From Candidatus Marivariicella framensis (lineage in GTDB: Bacteria > Bacteroidota > Bacteroidia > Flavobacteriales > Flavobacteriaceae): a stretch of DNA of 64,000 nt. Where the stretch lies: assembly GCA_905182735.1 (NCBI GenBank), contig CAJJCT010000013.1:50463-114462 (forward strand), read 5' to 3'. A model generated the notes under the pieces. That model worked only from the letters and a program-made list of their open reading frames with translations, did no database searches and was not told the origin of the DNA. Numbering within the stretch: the first letter of the stretch is position 1; every line of letters starts with the position of its first letter. The position numbers were made by a program, and so were the translations under genes. Of this stretch, positions 31,623 to 41,400 are shown piece after piece.

Positions 31623-33695
31623 ATGAACAGCTCTAAAAGATTTGTAAATCGAGAACACAGTTGGCTAGACTTTAATGAGAGAGTACTCCAAGAGGCTGAT
31701 GATGTGAGTGTTCCAATCATTGAGAGGCTAAGATTCTTAGGTATCTTTTCAAACAATCTAGATGAGTTTTTTCAAGTTAGATACGCAACAGTTAAAAGAA
31801 TTGCCCAATCGGTTAAGAGTGGGAAAAAAGTTTTAGGTGGAACTAATGCAATTGAACTACTAGAGGAGATTACTAATCGTGTTATTAACCTTCAATTTAA
31901 GAGTAATAAGATTTTAAGTTTAATTGAGAAATCTTTAAAAAAAGAACAAATTCATTTTTTAAATGAAAAAGAAGTTCTTCCTGAGCAAGAAGTGTTTTTA
32001 AGAGAATATTTTTTAAGCAAAATTAGTCCTGCACTAGTTACAGTTATTCTTAACGAAAATAGAGAGCAAGATTTTACTGATAACACAGCTTTTTTAGTAA
32101 TTAAAATGGAATTTGATAATTTAAAAAAAAGTAATAATAAAAAATACGCTATAATTGAAATTTTAAATGATTTAGATAGATTTATTGTTCTTCCTAAAAC
32201 TAGTAATATTCAATATATAATGTTGATTGACGACTTGATCAGGTATCATTTTGATAAAATATTTAGTTTTTTTAATTATAATTCAATTGAAGGACACATG
32301 ATTAAGATAACTCGTGACTCTGAATTAGACCTTGAGGGTGATGCATCAAAAAGTTATATAGAAAAAATTACTGAAAGTATCAAAGACAGAATGTTTAGTG
32401 AGCCAGTCAGGATGGTTTATGATAGTAATATTTCTAAGGACACGTTATCATTTATAATGAATAAACTAACGTTAAATCCAGATGGAAGTATCATTCCTGG
32501 AGGGAGATATCATCATAGAAGAGATTACATGAAATTTCCTAGTCTTGGTCGTATAGATTTATTATACCCAAAACAAGAGCCTCTACCTTTGCCTGGATTG
32601 TCATTAAGTTCTAACATTTTAGAGGCAATTTCCAAAAAGGATTATATGATTTTTACACCGTATCATTCTTTTTCATATTTAATTAAATTTTTAAGAGAAG
32701 CTGCTTTAGACCCTAAGGTTAAAAGAATTAAAATAACAATATACAGGCTTTCAAAATTTTCTCAAGTTATTAGTTCACTTATTAATGCTGCTAAAAATGG
32801 AAAAAAAGTTCTTGTTCAAATTGAACTTCAGGCTAGATTTGATGAGAAAAATAATATTGAATCTGCAACTCGTTTGGAAGCATCTGGTGTTCAAGTAACA
32901 TTTGGAATTCCTGGACTTAAAGTCCATTCAAAAATATGTGTAATTGAAAGAGAGGAAGGTGAAAAAATTAAAAGATATGGTTTCATTAGTACAGGTAATT
33001 TTAATGAGATAACTGCAAAAATTTATACTGATTATACTTTGTTTACATCTGATCAAAAAATTCTTAAAGAAATAAATAAAGTATTTAATTTTATTGAGGT
33101 TAGTTATAAATTGAAAACATTTAAACATTTAATTGTATCACCCCACAACACTTTTAATTCAATCAATAGGTTAATAGACAATGAAATTTTACAACATAAT
33201 CAAGGAAAAAAATCGGGAATAAAATTAAAAATCAATAATATTACTGATTATAGAATGATTGACAAACTATATCATGCTAGTCAACAAGGGGTTATGATCC
33301 AAATGATTGTTCGAGGAGTTTGCTGTCTGATACCGGGAGTTAAAGGTTTAAGTGAAAACATAGAAGTTATAAGTATTATTGATAGGTTTTTAGAACATCC
33401 CAGAGTAATGATATTTGAAAATGACACAAACCCTAACGTATATATATCATCAGCAGACTTAATGACTCGTAATATGTCTGAAAGAGTTGAAGTTGGATGT
33501 CCGATTTACGATTTAGACATCAAAAAACAGATTATTGACACTTTTACTATTGCTTGGAGTGATAACGTAAAAGCAAGATTTATCAATAAGGAAATAAAAC
33601 AAAATACTATTAAAAAACGAGATGATTCAAGTGTTCGTTCTCAGCGGGAAACTTATAACTATTTTAAATTATTATTAGTAGATAATGAAAATTGA
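31623..33695 (+). CDS. ppk1: Polyphosphate kinase 1
   Basis: RFVNREHSWLDFNERVLQEA, HSKICVIER, TGNFNEITAKIYTDY. Confidence 0.96.
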   Translation: MNSSKRFVNREHSWLDFNERVLQEADDVSVPIIERLRFLGIFSNNLDEFFQVRYATVKRIAQSVKSGKKVLGGTNAIELLEEITNRVINLQFKSNKILSLIEKSLKKEQIHFLNEKEVLPEQEVFLREYFLSKISPALVTVILNENREQDFTDNTAFLVIKMEFDNLKKSNNKKYAIIEILNDLDRFIVLPKTSNIQYIMLIDDLIRYHFDKIFSFFNYNSIEGHMIKITRDSELDLEGDASKSYIEKITESIKDRMFSEPVRMVYDSNISKDTLSFIMNKLTLNPDGSIIPGGRYHHRRDYMKFPSLGRIDLLYPKQEPLPLPGLSLSSNILEAISKKDYMIFTPYHSFSYLIKFLREAALDPKVKRIKITIYRLSKFSQVISSLINAAKNGKKVLVQIELQARFDEKNNIESATRLEASGVQVTFGIPGLKVHSKICVIEREEGEKIKRYGFISTGNFNEITAKIYTDYTLFTSDQKILKEINKVFNFIEVSYKLKTFKHLIVSPHNTFNSINRLIDNEILQHNQGKKSGIKLKINNITDYRMIDKLYHASQQGVMIQMIVRGVCCLIPGVKGLSENIEVISIIDRFLEHPRVMIFENDTNPNVYISSADLMTRNMSERVEVGCPIYDLDIKKQIIDTFTIAWSDNVKARFINKEIKQNTIKKRDDSSVRSQRETYNYFKLLLVDNEN

Positions 33696-34584
33696 AAAGT
33701 ATGCAGCAATTGATATTGGGTCTAATGCAATCAGAATGCTTATATCTAATGTTATTAAAGGTAATAATGATAATGTTTTTTTTTCTAAAAACTCTTTGGT
33801 TAGAGTTCCGATTAGATTAGGAGAAGACACTTTCACTTCAGGAAACATTTCTAATCAAAACATCAAAAGAGTGTTAAAAGCAATTAAAGCTATTATGTTG
33901 CTAATTAAGATTCATGAAGTTGTTGATTTCAATGTCTATGCCACTTCTGCTCTTAGAGAAGCAAAAAATAAATCATCTGTAGTTAGGCTAATTAAAGATA
34001 AGACGGGTGTTGAAATAGAAATAATTGATGGTGAAAAGGAAGCAAAACTAATTTCATCATCTAATTTATTAAAAGAAATCAACAAACAATCTGATTTTTT
34101 GTTTGTTGATGTGGGTGGAGGAAGCACAGAGTTTTCAATTATCCATAACGGTAAAAAAGTTATTGAAAAATCCTTTAAGATAGGTACAGTTAGAATTCTA
34201 AAAAACATGATCTCTGATTTGTTATGGAATGAAATGCAGAATTGGATAGTTGATAATACAAAAAAATTTAAAAAATTGATTATTCTTGGAACAGGAGGCA
34301 GTATAAATAAAATTCATAAAATGACTCAAGAAAAAGAAGATAAGCCAGTAAGCTTGAAAACTTTAAAACTCCTGAATGAAACATTATCATTACTGACGTA
34401 TAATGAAAGGATTATTAAATATCAATTAAACCCTGATAGAGCAGATGTAATTTTACCCGCATCTCAGATATATATAAGAATTATGGAATGGAGTAAAGCT
34501 TCTAAAATTTTTGTTTCAAAAATTGGACTGTCAGATGGAATGATTGAAGAGCTTTATAGATCAAAAAATAATTTAAACATCTAA
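33685..34584 (+). CDS. Ppx/GppA family exopolyphosphatase
   Basis: AAIDIGSNAIRMLI, FVDVGGGSTEFSI; overlaps ppk1. Confidence 0.93.
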   Translation: MKIEKYAAIDIGSNAIRMLISNVIKGNNDNVFFSKNSLVRVPIRLGEDTFTSGNISNQNIKRVLKAIKAIMLLIKIHEVVDFNVYATSALREAKNKSSVVRLIKDKTGVEIEIIDGEKEAKLISSSNLLKEINKQSDFLFVDVGGGSTEFSIIHNGKKVIEKSFKIGTVRILKNMISDLLWNEMQNWIVDNTKKFKKLIILGTGGSINKIHKMTQEKEDKPVSLKTLKLLNETLSLLTYNERIIKYQLNPDRADVILPASQIYIRIMEWSKASKIFVSKIGLSDGMIEELYRSKNNLNI

Positions 34585-36245
34585 GTCAAAAGTTTTTCTT
34601 AAAATATTAATAGCAGGGTTAATTAATTTCATTTTCTCATACTTTTCTTCCGCTGTGTAAATAAAAGTTTTGTCATTACTTATATTAATATTAATATTAA
34701 AATCTATTTTATGATTATTTAATTTATTTCTTAAATAAGGCAACATAGAATCTAATTCTTTGTTTAATTCAACTTTATTAATAGAGTTAGCCACACTAAA
34801 TTCAATATTAAATTCATTATTTATTTTTGGAGAATCCATTTTTAAAATAGCTAACATATTTTGATTACCCTTAGACTCTATTTTTTCCAGATAATCTCCC
34901 CAATGAATCATTAAATCCTCAATTCTAAATGAATCTTGTGAAAGATTTTTATTACTGTTATCTTTATTTTTTCGGGCAACCTCTTTTTTCAGCTTTATAC
35001 TTTTTAAAGAAAACCCTGAAACTCCATTAGTGTTGAATTTATCAAAATTATTTGACTTTACAACTTCATCTTCTTCTTTACTTAAAAGAGGTTTTGATTT
35101 AAACTCAATTGATTTTTTATCCTGTTTAATTTTTTCAATTTTATTTTTTTTAAAATACTTACTTGAAATTATTAATTTTTTTTTTCTCCATTAAAATGGA
35201 GTGAGGCAAGCTGCATTAAACAAAGCTCAGAGTTCAGCCTCTTATTTATTGAAAATCTATGATTAGATTGGGCCTCTTTTATTATAGAAAGTGCATCTAA
35301 TAGCCATTTAAAATCAAAAGTTTTAGATTGATCAAGATATTTGTTTCGAGTTTTTTCCCCAACCTCTAATAATTCAATTGTTAAAGAATCCTTACATAAA
35401 ATAAGTGTTCGAATATGATTAGCTAAACCATTTATAAAATGCAAAGACTCATAACCCTTATTAATAATATTATTGAATTCTAAAAGTATTTCTGGAATTT
35501 TATTTTCTTTTATTAAATTAGAAACAGAAAAGAATGTTTCATAATCCAAAACATTAAGATTTTTAGACACTTCAGCCGTTGTAAGATTTCCAGATGTAAA
35601 ACTTACCATTCTATCAAAAATTGACAAGGCATCCCTCATAGCGCCATCAGCCTTTTGTGCAATTAAAATTAATGCGTCATCATCAAATTTTAATTTTTTC
35701 AAATTACAAATCTCAACTAAAAAAAGTTTTATTTCTTTAACTGTAATACGTTTAAAGTCATAAATCTGACACCTTGAAAGAATGGTTGGAATGATTTTAT
35801 TTTTTTCAGTAGTAGCTAAAATAAATATTGCATGTTTAGGAGGTTCTTCAAGCGTCTTTAAAAAGGCATTAAATGCTGATAAAGATAACATATGAACCTC
35901 ATCAATTATATATACCTTAAAGTTTCCAATTTGAGGGGGAATTCGTATTTGATCATTCAGTTTTCTTATATCATCAACAGAATTATTTGATGCAGCATCT
36001 AATTCAAAAATATTAAAAGCAAAGTCGTTGTCTGAAGAATTATTTTCTTTATCATTAATTGCTTTAGCAAGAATCCTGGCACAAGATGTTTTACCAACAC
36101 CCCTTGGTCCACAAAACAATAAAGCTTGTGCAAGTTGGTTAGTTTCTATAGCATTTTTTAATGTTGAGGTGATTTGATCTTGTCCAATTACTTGGTCAAA
36201 ATTTTGTGGACGATATTTTAATGCTGAAACAGTAAATGACTCCAT
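34573..36245 (-). CDS. dnaX: DNA polymerase III subunit tau, full-length product requiring a -1 shift at an A10 run (35185-35176)
   Basis: After GEKK the -1 frame reads KLIISSKYFKKNKIEKIKQDKKSIEFKSKPLLSKEEDEVVKSNNFDKFNTNGVSGFSLKSIKLKKEVARKNKDNSNKNLSQDSFRIEDLMIHWGDYLEK... without a stop, merging with the separate ORF 34573..34911. Confidence 0.85.
35172..36245 (-). CDS. dnaX: DNA polymerase III subunit gamma (zero-frame product of dnaX)
   Basis: KYRPQNFDQVIGQDQI, GPRGVGKTSCARILAKAIN, LEEPPKHAIFILATTE; ends NGEKKN* immediately after the A-run. Confidence 0.93.
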   Translation of the reverse strand: MESFTVSALKYRPQNFDQVIGQDQITSTLKNAIETNQLAQALLFCGPRGVGKTSCARILAKAINDKENNSSDNDFAFNIFELDAASNNSVDDIRKLNDQIRIPPQIGNFKVYIIDEVHMLSLSAFNAFLKTLEEPPKHAIFILATTEKNKIIPTILSRCQIYDFKRITVKEIKLFLVEICNLKKLKFDDDALILIAQKADGAMRDALSIFDRMVSFTSGNLTTAEVSKNLNVLDYETFFSVSNLIKENKIPEILLEFNNIINKGYESLHFINGLANHIRTLILCKDSLTIELLEVGEKTRNKYLDQSKTFDFKWLLDALSIIKEAQSNHRFSINKRLNSELCLMQLASLHFNGEKKN

Positions 36246-36324
36246 AATTGTAAATAATCTCTTTCAAAGATAGAAATTGCCTTAATCTTCATTTTATTTT
36301 TAAATATTAATTATCAACAATGTG

Positions 36325-36332
36325 TACATTTG
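36325..36332 (+). promoter_or_regulatory. Bacteroidota -7-type element (TACATTTG) upstream of rnpB
   Basis: TAnnTTTG match about 6 nt upstream of the predicted rnpB 5' end; -33 element not obvious. Confidence 0.5.
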
Positions 36333-36337
36333 TATAA

Positions 36338-36632
36338 AGCAGGCTATCTTATCGCTGTATTAAATACAATAGAGAGGAAAGTCCGGACACCATAGAGCGG
36401 TATAGCGGGTAATTCCCGTCCTTTTACTTTATGTAAAAGCGGACCAGTGCAACAGAAAGCAAGTACAGTTAGGCTGTAGTGAAATCGGTAAACTCTATAC
36501 GGTGAAACGCCAAGTATATCTGCAATCAAGAGTTGCTCGCTCAATGTAGAAGGGTAGGCGGCTTGAACTAAACAGTAATGTTTAGTCTAGATAAATGATA
36601 AGACGCGACAGAATCCGGCTTATCGGCCTGCT
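36338..36632 (+). ncRNA. rnpB: RNase P RNA, bacterial type A
   Basis: GAGGAAAGTCCGGACACCATAG, CAGTGCAACAGAAAGCAAG, GGTGAAACG and 3' ACAGAATCCGGCTTATCGGCCTGC pairing with 5' GCAGGC; T-rich tail. Confidence 0.93.
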
Positions 36633-37166
36633 TTATTTTTTAAAAAATGAAAAAGAATTATTTCCATATTTTCTAGTTTCTTTAAAACCTAATATTTTAT
36701 TTAATTTAACTTTAGAGAAGTGTTCAACTATAATTAAACCATCATCTATCCAGTTTTTTGATATTAGTATTAATATTATTTTTTCATATTCTTTTATATC
36801 AAAAATGTATGGAGGATCTAAAAAAACAATACTAAAGTTTCTTGAATTAAAATTTAAAAAATCTAGGACTTTCTTTTTGACGGATAGTATGTTTAAATCA
36901 AGATCATTAGAAACTTGATTAATGAAATTAATACATTTTTCATTTTGATCTACTGATGTTATTGTTTTAACTCCTCTTGATGCAAATTCAAAACTAACAC
37001 TTCCAGTTCCAGAAAAAAGATCAAGTACACTAATGTCTTCCCATCTATACAAATTATTTAAAATATTAAAAAGCGCCTCTTTTGACCTGTCTGTTGTAGG
37101 TCTTACGGATAAATTTTTAGGAGGGTTTATTATCCTTCCTTTATGAATTCCTGAAATAATTCGCAT
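36633..37166 (-). CDS. rsmD: 16S rRNA (guanine(966)-N(2))-methyltransferase
   Basis: MRIISGIHKGRIINPPKNLSVRPTTDRSKEALFNIL, DLFSGTGSVSFEFASRG, FLDPPY. Confidence 0.95.
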   Translation of the reverse strand: MRIISGIHKGRIINPPKNLSVRPTTDRSKEALFNILNNLYRWEDISVLDLFSGTGSVSFEFASRGVKTITSVDQNEKCINFINQVSNDLDLNILSVKKKVLDFLNFNSRNFSIVFLDPPYIFDIKEYEKIILILISKNWIDDGLIIVEHFSKVKLNKILGFKETRKYGNNSFSFFKK

Positions 37167-37914
37167 GAAGATCTATTAAAAATGGAGTAGAGCTAGTATG
37201 ATTTTCACTATTAGCTAAAACAAATTCGATTTTGTCATGAAAAAGCATAGCGCCTTTATAATATTCCTCATAAAACAAATAGTTACCAAGAAAACAAATG
37301 AAAAATTCGTTTTCTTTTAACTCATTTTTTTCAATTATGAAGTATAAGAAGTATAAAAAACTCTCAGGACCTTTAATAGGAAATCTGTTAACTAATTGAA
37401 GTTGCTCACCAAAAAACAAAAAAACATCAAAGGCATCATTTTGAATATTAACGTATAATTTTTTTTCGCTATTATTTTTATTTTTTAATACTAAATAGTC
37501 ATAAATCAATGTTTGATAATGAATTAAACTTGAATTAATTAAATAAACTTCCTTTAAAGATTGAATCGAGCTTGATACTTTATAAATTATTGAATTAATA
37601 TAGTTTGCTGATACATCTGTTTTAAGGGTGTCTGACTCATCTATTTCATCAAACTTTTCATAATATTCATTAATCAGTTTTTGATCGAATATAGCTTTCG
37701 GAAAAAACAAACCCGGATTATTGGCAACAATTAGTTGTGTGCTATTGTCTATAGAGTTTTTATTAATCCAATTCTTAAAAGAATTTCCTTTAGATAATTC
37801 AACATCATCAATTTTTATAAAAGAGTAGGTTTTTAAATTACAATACGTAAAACCATCCTCACCAATAATAATTGAGGGTTTTTTTAATGAATTTATTTCA
37901 GTTTTTGGAAGCAT
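37141..37914 (-). CDS. DUF3822 family protein
   Basis: Conserved Bacteroidota protein immediately upstream of rsmD; start set at internal ATG 37914 to reduce overlap with the upstream gene. Confidence 0.7.
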   Translation of the reverse strand: MLPKTEINSLKKPSIIIGEDGFTYCNLKTYSFIKIDDVELSKGNSFKNWINKNSIDNSTQLIVANNPGLFFPKAIFDQKLINEYYEKFDEIDESDTLKTDVSANYINSIIYKVSSSIQSLKEVYLINSSLIHYQTLIYDYLVLKNKNNSEKKLYVNIQNDAFDVFLFFGEQLQLVNRFPIKGPESFLYFLYFIIEKNELKENEFFICFLGNYLFYEEYYKGAMLFHDKIEFVLANSENHTSSTPFLIDLHANYFRNS

Positions 37915-38560
37915 CAAAAATTGTAGGCCAGTTACCGTTAATGCTAACATTTATCATTGAACCTAAAATAATATCAGGACCATTTACTCCGTCGACTGAA
38001 ATTGTTTCATTTTCCTGTTTGAGAAGGTCTTTATTTTGATCATAAAGAATAATAGTCTTAGACACTTTGACTTCAAATACATCAACATAATATGAGATAG
38101 TACCTCCACTATTTTTTTCAATTTTATCAGCATCTATTGAAAATTGAGCCTCAACTCCATCAATTGGAATTTTGGCCATATTAACATAATCATTATTATA
38201 TTTAAAAAGAGAATCTTTTACATTTACAGTCCCCAGAGTATCAATTACTACAACTTCCTTAAGCATATCTATCCTATATGTTCTGTCATATTGTAAATAT
38301 GATGAATCTCTCTTTTCAATTAAAGTAAAAAATCCTTCATCAATGAATTTTATTAGAGTGTCAAAACTTTTTGAATATTTTCCATTGACATCTTTGAAAG
38401 CAATTTGAGCCTTACGAATTTCTTTTAATCGATTTATTACTTTTGCATAACGTTGATCCCTTACTTTATTAAAATCAATTGGTCCCATTATAGAATTATA
38501 TATTTGGTAACTAAAGAATATTGAAAGAATCCAAAGAAAGGCTTGAAGTGCGATTTTCAT
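37898..38560 (-). CDS. Hypothetical protein with N-terminal TM anchor
   Basis: MKIALQAFLWILSIFFSYQIYNSIMGPIDFNKVRDQRYAKVINRLKEIRKAQIAFKDVNGKYSKSFDTLIKFI; operon-like with the DUF3822 gene and rsmD. Confidence 0.65.
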   Translation of the reverse strand: MKIALQAFLWILSIFFSYQIYNSIMGPIDFNKVRDQRYAKVINRLKEIRKAQIAFKDVNGKYSKSFDTLIKFIDEGFFTLIEKRDSSYLQYDRTYRIDMLKEVVVIDTLGTVNVKDSLFKYNNDYVNMAKIPIDGVEAQFSIDADKIEKNSGGTISYYVDVFEVKVSKTIILYDQNKDLLKQENETISVDGVNGPDIILGSMINVSINGNWPTIFDASKN

Positions 38561-38651
38561 TTTTTATATGTTTATTTACTATAAACAAAACTACAATTTT
38601 TTTTTATTCATAAAAGAATTGCTTGTTAATTATAATGCGTAGTTTTCAAAA

Positions 38652-40073
38652 ATGAATTCATCTGAAATTTATTCAATCTTATCAAATACTTTTCCGCTAA
38701 AACCTACTTTAAAGCAAATTGACTGGTTTAAATCAATAGCTGATTTTTTAGATTCTCCTTTGAAAGAAAATGTTTTTTTATTAAAAGGTTATGCTGGAAC
38801 CGGTAAATCAACTTTAATAGGTCACCTAGTTCAACATTTACAAAAATTCAGTTTTAAAAGTGTATTAATTGCACCAACAGGTAGAGCAGCAAAGGTTATT
38901 TCTAATTATTCTAATAGAAGTGCATTTACCATTCACAAACAAATTTATTACCCTAAAAGTGAAAAGGGTAGTGGTGTGAAATTTATACTAAAAGCTAATA
39001 AACATAAAAATACTCTTTTTATAGTCGATGAAGCTTCAATGATAGGGGATGATAGACAAAATTCAAAATTTTTTGAAAATGGCTCTTTATTAAATGATCT
39101 AATTCAATATGTTTCGACAGGAAACTCATGTTTTCTTATTTTGGTTGGAGATACAGCTCAATTACCTCCGGTTAATCTAGAGATAAGTCCAGCTTTGAGT
39201 AGAGAAGAGTTAGAAGATAATTATAATAAAAAAGTAACTGCTATAACTTTGACTGAGGTTGTTAGACAGCTTTCTGATTCTGGAATTCTATATAACGCAA
39301 CAGTTTTAAGAGAGTTTATTTTTCAAGAAGTATTTAATAAATTTAGGTTTGAATTAAATAGCTTTGATGATATACAAAGAATACAAGATGGAGAGGAGTT
39401 GCTTAATATATTAGACAACTCATTTAATGAGTATGGGATTGATCAAGTTGTTTTTATTGTGAGATCTAATAAGAGAGCTAATTTATATAATCAAAACATT
39501 AGAAAAAGAATTTTATTTCTTGAATCATCACTATCAGTTGGAGATCAGTTAATGGTTGTAAAAAATAATTATTTTTGGATAAAACCTGAATCGCAAGCAG
39601 GTTTTATTGCAAATGGAGATATTATTGTTGTTGAAAAAATTAATAATATAAAAGAGTTTTACGGCTTTAAATTTGCAGAAATCACAGCTAAACTAGTTGA
39701 TTATCCAGAAATGCCCTCTTTTGAAACAGTGGTTTTAACCGATACTCTTACGTCTAATACCCCTTCCTTAAACTATGAAGAAAGTCAATCTCTTTATAAA
39801 TCAGTTCAAGAAGATTATAAAAATGAAAAATCTTCCTACAAAAAATTTTTAAAGGTTAAAAACAACCCTTATTTTAATGCTTTACAAGTAAAATATTCAT
39901 ATTCAATAACATGCCATAAATCCCAGGGAGGTCAATGGGATAGAGTTTTTGTAGAATATCCGTATTTACCAGATGGACCAAATAAAGACTTTTTCAGATG
40001 GTTGTATACTGCAATTACTAGAGCAAAGAAGGGATTGTATTTGGTGGGTTTTCCAAAAGAGTATTTTAATTAA
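38652..40073 (+). CDS. RecD-like AAA ATP-dependent DNA helicase (UvrD C-terminal domain)
   Basis: LKGYAGTGKSTLIGHL, FIVDEASMIGD, YSITCHKSQGGQWDRVFVEYP. Confidence 0.9.
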   Translation: MNSSEIYSILSNTFPLKPTLKQIDWFKSIADFLDSPLKENVFLLKGYAGTGKSTLIGHLVQHLQKFSFKSVLIAPTGRAAKVISNYSNRSAFTIHKQIYYPKSEKGSGVKFILKANKHKNTLFIVDEASMIGDDRQNSKFFENGSLLNDLIQYVSTGNSCFLILVGDTAQLPPVNLEISPALSREELEDNYNKKVTAITLTEVVRQLSDSGILYNATVLREFIFQEVFNKFRFELNSFDDIQRIQDGEELLNILDNSFNEYGIDQVVFIVRSNKRANLYNQNIRKRILFLESSLSVGDQLMVVKNNYFWIKPESQAGFIANGDIIVVEKINNIKEFYGFKFAEITAKLVDYPEMPSFETVVLTDTLTSNTPSLNYEESQSLYKSVQEDYKNEKSSYKKFLKVKNNPYFNALQVKYSYSITCHKSQGGQWDRVFVEYPYLPDGPNKDFFRWLYTAITRAKKGLYLVGFPKEYFN

Positions 40074-40116
40074 TGATTTATTAAAATTTGCATCTTTGTG
40101 TTATAATAATAAAAAA

Positions 40117-40854
40117 ATGAAAATTATTGCAGTTATTCCAGCTAGATATGAAGCAAAAAGGTTTCCAGGGAAGCTTTTAAAAAAATTAGGTAATAAAACT
40201 ATTATTGAACAAACTTATTTGGCTGCATTATCAACAGGTCTTTTTGATGATATCTATGTGGTAACTGATGATGAAAAAATTTTATCACTAATTGATAAAG
40301 TTGGTGGAAAAGCCATAATGAGTAAAGGGAATTTTGATTGTGGAAGTGATCGAATTGCTTCAGCTGTAATTGATATGGATGTTGATATTGTTTTGAATAT
40401 TCAAGGTGATGAACCCTTTATAAATAAAAGTTCATTATCTGCTCTTATTGATGTTTTAATAAACGATAAAAATAATGAAATTTCATTAGCTTCCTTAATG
40501 ACAAAAATTACTGATCCAAAATTAATTGATGACCCCAATACTGTTAAGGTTATATTTGATAATGAAAACTTTGCAATATATTTTTCTCGTTTTGGACTTC
40601 CTTTTAAAAGAGATAAACTTTTACCTCTGAAAAGTTATAAGCATATTGGAGTATATGCTTTTAGGAAAAATGCTTTAATTGAATTTTATAATCAGGATAT
40701 GACTCCATTAGAAAAGTCTGAAAAAATTGAATGTCTCAGATATATTGAAAATCGAAAAAAAATTAAAATGATTTTAACAGAGTTTGAGGGGATTTCAATA
40801 GATACACCAGCAGATTTAGAATTTGCAAAATTAATATGGAATAACAATGAATAG
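40117..40854 (+). CDS. kdsB: 3-deoxy-manno-octulosonate cytidylyltransferase
   Basis: MKIIAVIPARYEAKRFPGKLL, NIQGDEPFI; start at ATG 40117. Confidence 0.95.
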   Translation: MKIIAVIPARYEAKRFPGKLLKKLGNKTIIEQTYLAALSTGLFDDIYVVTDDEKILSLIDKVGGKAIMSKGNFDCGSDRIASAVIDMDVDIVLNIQGDEPFINKSSLSALIDVLINDKNNEISLASLMTKITDPKLIDDPNTVKVIFDNENFAIYFSRFGLPFKRDKLLPLKSYKHIGVYAFRKNALIEFYNQDMTPLEKSEKIECLRYIENRKKIKMILTEFEGISIDTPADLEFAKLIWNNNE

Positions 40855-41398
40855 TTTTTTTAAATGGATTTATTTTAACGTTTTAAAATGGAAGTTGGTT
40901 GGGGAAATGCCTAAAATCAACAAAATGGTTTTGCCAGTTGTTTCACACACTCATTGGAATGATTTTTTAATGGGAATTTTAATTCGAAATGTAATTAATG
41001 AACAAATTAATTTTGTTGGAAAAAAAGAAATCTTTGGACCACTAACAGGTTGGTTTTTTAAAATGATGGGTGGGACTCCAGTCGATAGAGGAAGTAATTC
41101 TAATACAGTTAGTGCTATCACTGAAATTTTTAAACAAAAAAATATATTTAGACTAGCTTTAGCTCCCGAAGGAACCAGAAAAAAAGTAAAAGACTGGAAA
41201 ACAGGGTTTTATCACATAGCTAAAGCGGCTAAAGTCCCAATTTGTCTAGTAGCCTTTGATTATGGAAAAAAACAAATAGTTTTTCACCCACCTTATTATC
41301 CTTCTAATAGCTTAGAGAAAGATATGAGTTTTTTAAAAAAACAATTTAAAGGTGTTGTTGGAAAAATCCCTCAATATTCATGGGTCAATGATGATTGA
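40847..41398 (+). CDS. Lysophospholipid/1-acyl-glycerol-3-phosphate acyltransferase family protein
   Basis: HTHWNDFLMG (HX4D), GTPVDRG, LAPEGTRKKVKDWKTGFYHIA. Confidence 0.88.
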   Translation: MNSFFKWIYFNVLKWKLVGEMPKINKMVLPVVSHTHWNDFLMGILIRNVINEQINFVGKKEIFGPLTGWFFKMMGGTPVDRGSNSNTVSAITEIFKQKNIFRLALAPEGTRKKVKDWKTGFYHIAKAAKVPICLVAFDYGKKQIVFHPPYYPSNSLEKDMSFLKKQFKGVVGKIPQYSWVNDD

Positions 41399-41400
41399 AA

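Noticed and set aside
34573-34911. Independent small hypothetical gene
   Set aside because: It is in frame with the -1 extension of dnaX and reads as the tau C-terminal region.
36344-36544. 66-aa minus-strand ORF in the track
   Set aside because: Lies entirely within the RNase P RNA gene; antisense artefact.
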